NCBI GenBank assembly: GCA_028692535.1 | Contig: JAQUXD010000025.1 | Span: 1 to 16,638, forward strand | DNA: 16,638 bases | Reading direction: 5' to 3' | From: Eubacteriales bacterium | GTDB lineage: Bacteria; Bacillota; Clostridia; Peptostreptococcales; Anaerovoracaceae | Shown here: in pieces, positions 1 through 7,311 of the stretch | Layout of the letters: every line of letters begins with the position of its first letter | Numbering within the stretch: the stretch's first letter is position 1 | The notes under the pieces: model-generated | What the model was told of the DNA's origin: nothing | The model's database searches: none | The model's input: only the letters and a program-made list of their open reading frames with translations | Made by a program: the position numbers and the translations under genes

Positions 1-964
1 CGTTCAGACCCAGAAGCCGCTTCATAAAGCGGTCTCCGCGCAACAGAGCCGATACGCCGGAAGCCGGCGTGACAAAGCGAGAAGAAGGACCGTAAACCTC
101 TCCGGTTTTACGAATCGCCTGCGCGATTTTTCCCACCGCCTCATCCCAGGTGATCCTCCGGAACCTGCCTTCACCGCGTTCGCCCGTGCGCTCCATGGGA
201 TAGCGAAGCCTGTCTGCAGTCAGGAACGTCTGCCGGTAAGCCCGTCCCCTGGAACAACCCGTAAACGGCAGAACCGAGGTGTCCGGCGTGATCTCCAGAA
301 CACAGCCCTCCTGGACTCTTGCACTCATCAGGCACTTTGCGCCGCAGTCATTGAAGCTGGCGATCGCAAACTGCCGCTCCGGTTCCATGGCGATCGGCGC
401 GCCTGCCTTCCAATCGGCTGAGTCGAACACCGGCAGCGCATCCGCCGTCAAGTGGATCAGAACATCCAGGCCCTGTACTGCGTCGCTCATAATCTCGCAT
501 AACGCCGAAATTTCCGGATGATCACTGTACTGCAAAAGGGCTTCCCTGGTCCGACGGACCGTATCGACAGTAAAATCCCGCAGAAAAGTTGCTGCTTCCT
601 GCTTGAAATGATCTTTTTCCCGAAGATTGCACACAGAAAGATATTCAAGAAAGCGAAACTGCTGGCCGAGGCAATCCGGCGGATTTCCATCCATGGGCAC
701 TGCTTCATATCCACAGTTCTTATATTGCCGGATAACCTGAAGCGTCACCCGGTTGCACAACTCCCGGGTCCCGGTCTTGGCGCAGGATGCCCAGAAGGGC
801 ACATAGACATCCGCCCGTGTGCCCTTCAGCAGGTCATCATACGATTCCTGCGACAGTGTTGATGTGATTCCCAAATAAACAGAAGTATGACGCCATTCCT
901 CCAGGTCCTCAAAAAAAGTTCGAAGGCAATGCCATAGAATATAGCGCTCGTTTTGGCTGTTCAT
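1..964 (-). CDS. TorD-like chaperone fused to N-terminus of a molybdopterin oxidoreductase (partial, runs off window start)
   Basis: A single uninterrupted frame of 321 codons starts at ATG 964, after an AGGGAG ribosome binding site, and is still open at base 1. Residues about 1-190 look like the TorD/DmsD family of redox-enzyme maturation chaperones: ESYDDLLKG near 40-48, VPFW at 55-58, and PPDCLGQQFRFLEYL at 95-109, which matches the family's xPDHLxxELxFMxxL signature. From about residue 200 the chain becomes the N-terminal Fe-S and Mo-bis-PGD domain of the DMSO reductase family: NDCGAKC at 205-211, GCSRGRAYR at 236-244, then DRLRYPMERTGERGEG and ITWDEA. The family normally has C-x3-C-x3-C; here the first position is Ser203, while Cys207, Cys211 and Cys237 remain. 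No twin-arginine signal is visible, so a cytoplasmic enzyme is likely. It lies 39 bp downstream of the reductoisomerase-like gene and is probably the fourth gene of the GRE operon. The substrate cannot be told because the catalytic body is outside the window. Confidence 0.85.
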   Translation of the reverse strand, partial: MNSQNERYILWHCLRTFFEDLEEWRHTSVYLGITSTLSQESYDDLLKGTRADVYVPFWASCAKTGTRELCNRVTLQVIRQYKNCGYEAVPMDGNPPDCLGQQFRFLEYLSVCNLREKDHFKQEAATFLRDFTVDTVRRTREALLQYSDHPEISALCEIMSDAVQGLDVLIHLTADALPVFDSADWKAGAPIAMEPERQFAIASFNDCGAKCLMSARVQEGCVLEITPDTSVLPFTGCSRGRAYRQTFLTADRLRYPMERTGERGEGRFRRITWDEAVGKIAQAIRKTGEVYGPSSRFVTPASGVSALLRGDRFMKRLLGLN

Positions 965-1003
965 CTTTCGCTCCCTGACGGGTCCGCCCCGCGCCGGTTG
1001 GGT

Positions 1004-1993
1004 CTAACGTCCGCTTAAATTCTTTTTGACCTGTGCTTCGGCCATGCTGATCTCATTGTGGAACGCCTGCTCCTTCAGCATTTCATATTCCTTCATGCCA
1101 TCTTCCATCACAGCGGCCCACTCCCTGGCAAATCCGCCGTTTACGATGTTTTCGTACTGATCTTCCAAAAACTTGCGGATCGGTGCCGGATCGACTTTTC
1201 CAAACCGGGAAAGCTGGCCGTACTGACTGGTGCGCGAGTGCATGGGCAGTTGTTTGAACAGTCCCACGTCTGCCATTTTTTCCATCATCACAGCCGGCTC
1301 TTTCGACAGATACAACTCTGTGAGAATGGCTTCGGGTGAATGGCCCTTTTCGATAAACAGCTTAAATGCTTCGTTGATCACGTTCATGATCAGCGGCCAG
1401 ACCGCTTGTTCAGACATCAGGTCCAAATACGTTTCATCGTTGAAGGTCACTTCGATGGCCCCGGCTTTCGTGGAGCCCAACGCTTTGGCCAAACCGATCG
1501 CGATCTCTTTTGCCTGACCCGAAGCATCCTGCTGCACAACGACAAAAGTGGGGAAACCTGTTCCGTTCTCGTAGGTCTCACGTACGCCTTTCCCGATCAT
1601 TCTGGGCGCGACCATGATCACATCCACATCCTTTTGAGGTGTAATAAACCCATACGTGATGTTGTAGCCCGACGAAAAGTTCAGCACATCGCCAGCCTTC
1701 AGATTGGGCTCGATCTCATCGCTGTAGATCTTCGGCGCAACTTCGTCCGGGATCAGAATAAAGATGATATCCGCCATTTTTGACGCTTCCGCAATGGAGT
1801 ATACGGGAAACCCGTCTTCGTTGGCCTGGGTCCAGGATTCATCCCGCACGCTGCCGATCACGATGTTTTTCACACCGGAATCCCGCATGTTCAACGCTTG
1901 GGAACGCCCCTGATTTCCGTATCCGATAATGGCGATGGTCTTGTTTGTCACGAAGGCGAGATCTCCGTCCTTGTCGTAATAAATCTTGCTCAT
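1004..1993 (-). CDS. Divergent ketol-acid reductoisomerase-like protein
   Basis: The 329-aa product has the full layout of class I ketol-acid reductoisomerase (KARI, IlvC; family about 330 aa). There is an N-terminal Rossmann domain with GYGNQGRSQALNMRDSG at 24-40, then the knotted helical domain with FNDETYLDLMSEQAV at 184-198 and GGFAREW at 286-292. KARI normally rearranges and reduces acetolactate with NAD(P)H and two Mg ions. The metal ligands Asp191 and Glu195 are kept, and Glu226 and Ser253 appear to be kept. The catalytic His of the HGFN motif is Ser108 (SSGYN), and the Lys of the APKGPG motif is Arg131 (APRMIG). I therefore doubt it is the housekeeping IlvC. No other branched-chain amino acid gene is nearby. 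It follows the GRE activase by 50 bp, with a stem-loop in the gap, and has a good AAAGGAG site before ATG 1993. It may reduce or isomerise a 2-keto acid made from the GRE product; that is inference. Confidence 0.9.
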   Translation of the reverse strand: MSKIYYDKDGDLAFVTNKTIAIIGYGNQGRSQALNMRDSGVKNIVIGSVRDESWTQANEDGFPVYSIAEASKMADIIFILIPDEVAPKIYSDEIEPNLKAGDVLNFSSGYNITYGFITPQKDVDVIMVAPRMIGKGVRETYENGTGFPTFVVVQQDASGQAKEIAIGLAKALGSTKAGAIEVTFNDETYLDLMSEQAVWPLIMNVINEAFKLFIEKGHSPEAILTELYLSKEPAVMMEKMADVGLFKQLPMHSRTSQYGQLSRFGKVDPAPIRKFLEDQYENIVNGGFAREWAAVMEDGMKEYEMLKEQAFHNEISMAEAQVKKNLSGR

Positions 1994-2015
1994 GAATAAC
2001 TCCTTTCAAAACTGA

Positions 2016-2035
2016 GGCGGACGTTTCCGTCCGCC
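2016..2035 (-). other. Intercistronic stem-loop with GAAA tetraloop
   Basis: In the 50-bp gap between the activase stop and the reductoisomerase-like start lies a perfect 8-bp stem (2016-2023 paired with 2028-2035). On the transcribed strand its loop is GAAA, a GNRA tetraloop. Only a weak TTTT follows, so it is a poor intrinsic terminator. It more likely stabilises or separates the transcript, or lowers expression of the downstream genes relative to the GRE pair. Confidence 0.6.
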
Positions 2036-2043
2036 TGTTATAT

Positions 2044-2970
2044 CTACTGACCCAGCACCTCCACAGTGATGCCGGTCAACTCAAACAAAGATCGAATCTG
2101 AACCAGCCGTTCCGGGGAAGGCGGTTCGAATACTTCGGCAACTTCTCCGATCCTTTCGGATTTTGATACTCCAAGAGTATGATACGGTAAGAGCGTCACC
2201 TTCCGCAAGTTGTTTTTGATAAAAAACGCCGCCGTTTCCTTGATGATCTCGTCCGTGTCGTTGTATCCGCTGATCAAAGGCATGCGCATGGTGATTTTTT
2301 TGCAGATGCGCGCATCGGCTGCCAGTCGAACCAAGTTTTCCAATATCCCTTGATTGTCGACACCGGTTCCTTCCAAATGCTTTTGCGGTTGGATGCATTT
2401 CATGTCATAGAGAATATCTGTGACGGCCGGAGACGCCGCAAGATCATACAATGCTTCTCCGTCACCGAATCCCGAAGTGTCCAGGCAGACGTGGATGCCC
2501 TTGCTGTCGGCCTCCCGAATGATTTCCGCCACATACCGGGGGCGAGAGAGCATCTCGCCGCCGGAAACGGTGATACCGCCTCCGGTATGCTCATAAAACC
2601 CTTTATCTTTTTCCGCTTCGCCCACGACCTCAGCCACAGTCATTTCGTCTGCCACGGACTTGAGCGCGCCGGCATAGCAGGCCTTCGTGCAGCGCAGGCA
2701 GTCATCGCATACGGCCCAGTCCACAACGATTTTACCGTCTTTGGGTCGGATCGCTCCTTGCGGACAGGATTCAATACAGAATCCGCAGCCGATGCAACGA
2801 TTTGTCAGATAGATCAGTTGAGGTGAAAAATCGATCATCTCCGGATTGTGGCACCACTTGCAGCGTAGCGGGCAGCCCTTGAGAAAAACCGTCGTTCGGA
2901 TGCCCGGGCCATCTTCAACGGAGAATTTTTGAATACTGCCCACCGGAGCGGTCATTGGTTCCTGATTCAT
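2044..2970 (-). CDS. Glycyl radical enzyme activase (radical SAM)
   Basis: The 308-aa product is a GRE-activating enzyme. It uses S-adenosylmethionine and a [4Fe-4S] cluster to make a 5'-deoxyadenosyl radical that abstracts hydrogen from the glycine of its partner. The radical-SAM motif is Cys33-x3-Cys37-x2-Cys40 in GCPLRCKWCHNPE. Next come two ferredoxin-like cluster motifs, Cys59/62/65/69 and Cys88/91/94/98, the insertion that distinguishes activases of non-PFL GREs from the shorter PflA. The SAM-binding GGE motif is seen as ITVSGGEM; Met follows where Pro is usual. It starts 9 bp after the GRE stop, so the two are translationally close and almost certainly enzyme and activator. Confidence 0.97.
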   Translation of the reverse strand: MNQEPMTAPVGSIQKFSVEDGPGIRTTVFLKGCPLRCKWCHNPEMIDFSPQLIYLTNRCIGCGFCIESCPQGAIRPKDGKIVVDWAVCDDCLRCTKACYAGALKSVADEMTVAEVVGEAEKDKGFYEHTGGGITVSGGEMLSRPRYVAEIIREADSKGIHVCLDTSGFGDGEALYDLAASPAVTDILYDMKCIQPQKHLEGTGVDNQGILENLVRLAADARICKKITMRMPLISGYNDTDEIIKETAAFFIKNNLRKVTLLPYHTLGVSKSERIGEVAEVFEPPSPERLVQIRSLFELTGITVEVLGQ

Positions 2971-2979
2971 AGCGTCCTC

Positions 2980-5352
2980 CTACGCAAGATGTGCCGTTCT
3001 GTCGATGATCGTATCCTGAGCCGCTTTGTCCAACTCGGTGAAATAGGCCATGTACCCTGCAACGCGAACCATCAGCCCTCTGTATTTTTCCGGGTTTTTT
3101 TGTGCTGCGATCAAGGTTTCGTTGTCTACTACGTTGATCTGGATGTGTTCGCCTCCATTGTCAAAGTAGGTTTTGATGACGCCTTCGACGATCTCCAGAC
3201 CTTTTTCGCCCCGGATCCCCTTGGGGTCAAAGCGAAGATTGAACAGCGCGCCGTCGTGGAATGCTGTCTGGTTGATGGCCCCTACCGATTTGACCGTGGC
3301 CGTCGGCCCGCTGGTGTCGCGGCCCATAACGGGAGAGGAATTGTCGCTGAACGGTTCACAGGCTTTTCTGCCGTCCGGCGTGGCGCCGGTCACTTCGCCA
3401 TGGGAAATATTCACCGTTTGAGACAGATTGCAGAAGGAATATTTTCCACCCCGGGCATCGTCAAATTCCTGAACAGTCTCCGCCACGAAAGTCAAATAAT
3501 CTCTAACCAGTCCGTCGACCTTCGGATTGTCGTTTCCGAACTTGGCCGGCTTATTGATCAGCAGCTGTCGAATTCGTTCTTCTCCCTCGTAATTCTTGTC
3601 CAGGATCTCTACCAGTTTTTCCAACGTAAGCGTCTTATCTTTAAATACTACTTGATCGATGGCTTCCAGAGAATCGCCCAGATTGGCTGGACCGGTAACA
3701 AACATGCCCGACGTCGTATATTTAGCGCCGCCTTCCTGAACGGACATCCCTGATTCGAGGCAGCCGTCGATGGCCATGGAGGCCAGCATCACAGGCAATC
3801 TCCGAGCGTGGATCGGCACGATGAGATTGTACCCGTCACGGATCATTTCGTAAAAATACACCGACTGTTTTTTGACCGCCTCCAGGATTTCATCGATGCT
3901 GTTGAAATCCGAGAGTTCGCCTGTTTTAAGGCCTACCTGCTGACCGGAGACCGGATCGATCCCGTTGTGCAAAACCAGTTCAAGCATCTTGGGGGCATTG
4001 ACGTATCCCGCGTCCGGACTTCCGTCCGTGGTGCCGCCGCCCGGCGCCGGCTGAATACATCCTACGATGCACCAATCCCTTGCTTCTTCCAAGGTGCAGC
4101 CTTTTCCCCGAACCATTTTCATTGCGGCATTATCGCTGAAAAATCCGGGATTTGCCATTCCCTTTTGCACCATAAGCGCGCCTTTTCTGAGCAGATCGGC
4201 CGGTGTGCCGTCATGGACACGAAGCGCCAAGACCGGCTGGGTGGTCTGAAGATCCGCTCCGGCATCCAGACAGAGATAGGACAGCGCATTGCTGGCGTCG
4301 TTGCCCTGACGATCCATTCCGCCTACCATCAGGATCTCCCACATGGGATAGCCTGCAAAGGATTTGGAATACCACTTGTCACGCACCTCATAGACTTCAC
4401 AGCATTTTAAATAGAAGCATTCCAGCAACTCCAGGACCTCTTGGTCATCCAGCAGTTTTCCTCTTTCGCGGTCCATGGCAAGGTAGGGATACATGTACTG
4501 GTCAAAGCGGCCGAACCCGCATGCGGTGGTCGGTGCTTCGATATGGAAGGACACTTGGATAAACCATACGAATTGCAAAGCTTCATGGAAGCTCCTGGGC
4601 GGGTTGGCCGGCACGTTCCGGCAGTTTTCTGCGATGCTCAGAAGCTCGCTCCTTCTCTTGGGATCCGCTTCAAAGGAAGCCATTTCTTCGGCTTTCTCCG
4701 CACAGCGTTCCGCATACCGGATGATCCCTTCCGCAATGATGATGCACCCTGTCCAGAAATCGATTTTCGGCTGTCTGCATACATGACCGCCCTTCGCGCG
4801 CTCGTCCCCGATCAGCTCCCTGCACATTTCAATGTGCCCTTTGAGCCCGAGCGACAGCAGTCGCCAATAGTTGGGCGTTGTCTCGCCCGAAACCCCGTTG
4901 CGACAGCCAACGGAAATCAGATCCTTTTGCCGCGCATTTTCAATTTCCGGAGGCAGGATCTCCGGCGCCAGATCTTCCAGAGCCTTGCCTTCCCAATATT
5001 CAAACAAGCTCAATATCTTGGCTTTGTCCGCTTCCGTGATATCATAGGGGTCTGTCTTCCGGGTGGGGAATTCATCCAGCTCATCCCGAAGCCACTTTGT
5101 GGAAGTATATTCCATAAAAAGGTTGGCGCCTTTGTATGTATTGGTCGGCGATCCGATCACCAATTCGTCGGGATTGATGCAGACAGTCATATTTTCCAAT
5201 ATGTATGCTACGACCTTTGCGCGGAAAATCGGCGCAGCCTCACCGGCATACTTCTGATATGCCTCCGTGGCCAGCTCAAGATGTTCCGCTGTGATATTGG
5301 GCATCGTATCGAAATATCGATCCTTCATTCTTTGCAGACGCTCATTCAACAT
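2980..5352 (-). CDS. Glycyl radical enzyme of unassigned substrate (pyruvate formate-lyase/glycerol dehydratase superfamily)
   Basis: The product has 790 aa, close to glycerol/propanediol and hydroxyproline dehydratases and shorter than choline lyase or arylacetate decarboxylases. An N-terminal PFL-type domain contains GFGRFDQYMYPY (279-290) and QPVLALRVHDGTP (372-384). The thiyl-radical cysteine is Cys432 in VGCIQPAP, and the radical-bearing glycine is Gly766 in RVAGYMAYF. Both catalytic landmarks are present, so it should be active. The residue two after the cysteine is Gln434 instead of the Glu that acts as general base in glycerol, propanediol, choline and isethionate GREs. A GETTPNYW segment (156-163) stands where many relatives have GHxxPDY. 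These changes argue against a standard dehydratase. It is the first gene of an operon with activase, KARI-like protein and a Mo-enzyme fusion. ATG 5352 is preceded by GAGGAGA. The family is certain, the reaction unknown. Confidence 0.96.
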   Translation of the reverse strand: MLNERLQRMKDRYFDTMPNITAEHLELATEAYQKYAGEAAPIFRAKVVAYILENMTVCINPDELVIGSPTNTYKGANLFMEYTSTKWLRDELDEFPTRKTDPYDITEADKAKILSLFEYWEGKALEDLAPEILPPEIENARQKDLISVGCRNGVSGETTPNYWRLLSLGLKGHIEMCRELIGDERAKGGHVCRQPKIDFWTGCIIIAEGIIRYAERCAEKAEEMASFEADPKRRSELLSIAENCRNVPANPPRSFHEALQFVWFIQVSFHIEAPTTACGFGRFDQYMYPYLAMDRERGKLLDDQEVLELLECFYLKCCEVYEVRDKWYSKSFAGYPMWEILMVGGMDRQGNDASNALSYLCLDAGADLQTTQPVLALRVHDGTPADLLRKGALMVQKGMANPGFFSDNAAMKMVRGKGCTLEEARDWCIVGCIQPAPGGGTTDGSPDAGYVNAPKMLELVLHNGIDPVSGQQVGLKTGELSDFNSIDEILEAVKKQSVYFYEMIRDGYNLIVPIHARRLPVMLASMAIDGCLESGMSVQEGGAKYTTSGMFVTGPANLGDSLEAIDQVVFKDKTLTLEKLVEILDKNYEGEERIRQLLINKPAKFGNDNPKVDGLVRDYLTFVAETVQEFDDARGGKYSFCNLSQTVNISHGEVTGATPDGRKACEPFSDNSSPVMGRDTSGPTATVKSVGAINQTAFHDGALFNLRFDPKGIRGEKGLEIVEGVIKTYFDNGGEHIQINVVDNETLIAAQKNPEKYRGLMVRVAGYMAYFTELDKAAQDTIIDRTAHLA

Positions 5353-5397
5353 TTGATTCTCTCCTCAATCATCCCGGGGCCGGTATCTATGGATTTA

Positions 5398-5426
5398 ATT
5401 TTATAGAAAAGCTCTGTTTCGAGCAA
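5398..5426 (-). promoter_or_regulatory. Promoter of the GRE operon
   Basis: On the minus strand, TTGCTC (5426-5421), a 17-bp spacer and TAAAAT (5403-5398) form a near-consensus sigma-A promoter. It would give a leader of about 40 nt before ATG 5352. The -35 box is weak enough to need an activator, and a regulator-type direct repeat ends 3 bp upstream of it. Confidence 0.75.
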
Positions 5427-5429
5427 CAC

Positions 5430-5459
5430 TTAATTGCTTTATCGTTATATTTACTTGCT
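5430..5459. promoter_or_regulatory. 21-bp-spaced direct repeat, candidate binding site for the AraC-type regulator
   Basis: On the minus strand the 9-mers AGCAAGTAA (5459-5451) and AGCAATTAA (5438-5430) differ at one base and start exactly 21 bp apart, two helical turns, as in the araI1-I2 half-sites of classical AraC. The proximal copy lies 3 bp from the GRE operon -35 box, an activating position. The distal copy overlaps the -35 box of the regulator's own promoter (5455-5460), which would allow autorepression. Confidence 0.65.
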
Positions 5460-5483
5460 ATCATCTCCGCAATCCGATAAAAT
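5455..5483 (+). promoter_or_regulatory. Promoter of the AraC-type regulator gene
   Basis: TTGCTA (5455-5460), a 17-bp spacer and TAAAAT (5478-5483) precede ATG 5508 by 24 bp, giving a very short leader of roughly 18 nt. The -35 box overlaps one half of the direct repeat described at 5430-5459. Confidence 0.7.
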
Positions 5484-5507
5484 AGGATTCAGAAAGGCAG
5501 GTGCGCT

Positions 5508-7265
5508 ATGTTTCAGGCTGAAATGACACAGGATGAACGTTCTCCGCTGAGCATCCGAATTCTGTCCATCGAAGAATATCCTCTTCACTACCACTCCGAT
5601 ATTGAATTGATTTTCGTACTGGATGGACAAATCCGTCTGCTGTTGGGCAGCAATGACTATCAACTGAGCACCGGAGACATCTTTGCGTGCAACGGAAAAG
5701 AAGTCCATGGCCTCTACGGGAGCATTGGCGAAAATGTCGTTGCGCTGATAAGGGTGAACAATCGGATCTTTTCGAATTATTATCCGAACCTGGCCAGAAG
5801 CTGTTACCGAACAAACACTGCGGATCCCCAAGATGAAAGGCTGTCTTTTTTGCGCAGAGAATTGACAGGACTCCTGCTGAATTACGGAGAAAACCTTCGC
5901 CATCAAGAACAGATCAATGTCGCTGTCATGAAGAAAATACTGGGCTATTTGGAAGCTAATTTTAATTATTTTACGATCCGGGACGGCATTGTACACAGCG
6001 AAGCGATCGACAACAGCCAGACAGCGAAACGGATCAGCCGAATCATTTTGAGGATGTATGAAAGCTATTTTCAGAAGCTGACATTGGATGAACTGAGCCG
6101 CACGGAAGATCTGAGCAGTTTTTACCTTTCCCATCTGATTCGAGAGCACACGGGTCTCTCTTTTCGAGAGTTCCTGGCGTTTGCCCGGGTCGAATCCGCA
6201 CAGCTTCTGCTTCTGGATGAAAGCGTGGAGCTGAATGATCTTCATGAAATGGTGGGCTTTTCCGCAAAAAGGTATTTCGACGATCATTTTCTGCAGTGGT
6301 TCGGTGTAAGTCCGGAAGAATACCGGCACCAAAACATTTCAAAGATAAAATCCGAGAAACGGCCGGAACGCAGCATAGAGATTACGAAACCGGCCCTGCT
6401 GGACCTGTTGAGAGGATATGATGCGCACCAGCAATCCGAGGATCGCACCTTGCCTTCAGGAAAAGGCGTCGTGAACATTTCTGTGGATCACAAGAAGAGC
6501 AAATCCATTCCTTTTCAGCCGCAGCTCACGATTTCCGTCGATCCCCGAGACAGGAAAGCTCCGAATATTCTGCAAAAGCTGCAACGCTTTGAGCACATTC
6601 AGATCTTGGAGGCCAGTCCGGAACGTGTTACCCCGCATTGGTGCCTGGATACCATCGCCGGCGCCGTCTATTGGCTCAAAAAATCAAGAGAGGGATCACT
6701 TCAGATCCCGATTTGGGATCCGACAGATGAAGAAGATGCGCTGCAAGGGCAACGTGGGCTGATCTTTCGAAATGGTATTCCCAAATGCAGTTATTACGCC
6801 ATGCTCTTTCTGTCCAATGCCCGGGGGCGCATGATCGACAGCAGTGCCAATCACTGGATCATTAAAAAAGATGCCCCCGGCGGCAGCCCCTCGTATGTGG
6901 TACTGATCTATAACGGCGGCGAGGAAGCGGAAGCTATTTGCAATGAGTCGATGACCCGGGAACAGGTTGCCGACGCTATTGTCGCTTACAGAGAAGAGTT
7001 GAATATGAAGCTCTCCATAAAGGGGCCTGCCGGCGCGTATAAGATCGCCTTGATCAATATCGATTCTTCCACGGACTATTTTCACTACGTGCATCGCTAT
7101 GGAAAGCAATCACCTTCCGATCCCGTTGAACAATTGCTTGCAGAGCAGTATACAGCGCCTTATGTAAACATCTACAATGCAGATTCCACCGGAGTTCTGG
7201 ATATCTATACCAGACTGGACGGAATTTGCGCGCAAATGATCTCCGTTACACCTCTTTCCGTGTGA
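5508..7265 (+). CDS. AraC-family transcriptional regulator with C-terminal GH39-like remnant
   Basis: The 585-aa protein has three parts. Residues about 15-80 form a cupin-like sensing domain (HYHSDIELIFVLDG at 27-40). Residues about 175-276 form the double helix-turn-helix of AraC/XylS regulators, including FYLSHLIREHTGLSFREF (205-222) and the C-terminal signature FSAKRYFDDHFLQWFGVSPEEYR. Residues about 290-585 resemble the second half of GH39 xylosidase-type domains fused to some Firmicute AraC proteins: RNGIPKCSYYAMLFLSNA at about 421-438 matches the 'NGI-KPSYYA' segment, then a beta-sandwich-like tail. The front of the catalytic barrel seems missing, so glycosidase activity is unlikely; it may bind a ligand. 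The gene is divergent from the GRE operon, with a direct repeat between them, and is most simply its activator. ATG 5508 follows AGAAAGGCAGG. It ends just before a strong terminator. Confidence 0.9.
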   Translation: MFQAEMTQDERSPLSIRILSIEEYPLHYHSDIELIFVLDGQIRLLLGSNDYQLSTGDIFACNGKEVHGLYGSIGENVVALIRVNNRIFSNYYPNLARSCYRTNTADPQDERLSFLRRELTGLLLNYGENLRHQEQINVAVMKKILGYLEANFNYFTIRDGIVHSEAIDNSQTAKRISRIILRMYESYFQKLTLDELSRTEDLSSFYLSHLIREHTGLSFREFLAFARVESAQLLLLDESVELNDLHEMVGFSAKRYFDDHFLQWFGVSPEEYRHQNISKIKSEKRPERSIEITKPALLDLLRGYDAHQQSEDRTLPSGKGVVNISVDHKKSKSIPFQPQLTISVDPRDRKAPNILQKLQRFEHIQILEASPERVTPHWCLDTIAGAVYWLKKSREGSLQIPIWDPTDEEDALQGQRGLIFRNGIPKCSYYAMLFLSNARGRMIDSSANHWIIKKDAPGGSPSYVVLIYNGGEEAEAICNESMTREQVADAIVAYREELNMKLSIKGPAGAYKIALINIDSSTDYFHYVHRYGKQSPSDPVEQLLAEQYTAPYVNIYNADSTGVLDIYTRLDGICAQMISVTPLSV

Positions 7266-7280
7266 TCTGTCCGCATGCAT

Positions 7281-7307
7281 AAAAAAAAGCCGCAGCGGCT
7301 TTTTTTT
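7281..7307. terminator. Bidirectional intrinsic terminator between converging genes
   Basis: GCCGC and GCGGC (7289-7299) fold into a short GC stem flanked by eight A on the left and eight T on the right, so it works in both directions. It ends the plus-strand regulator gene and the minus-strand gap-adh operon, whose last stop codon is at 7312. Confidence 0.88.
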
Positions 7308-7311
7308 ATAG

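Noticed and set aside
2929..5406. Long open frames antisense to the GRE gene (up to about 320 codons on the plus strand)
   Set aside because: They lack ribosome binding sites and recognisable protein motifs, and mirror the codon pattern of the GRE gene.
5451..6332. A 293-codon open frame antisense to the AraC-type regulator
   Set aside because: No motif or ribosome binding site; the opposite strand encodes clear cupin and helix-turn-helix domains.
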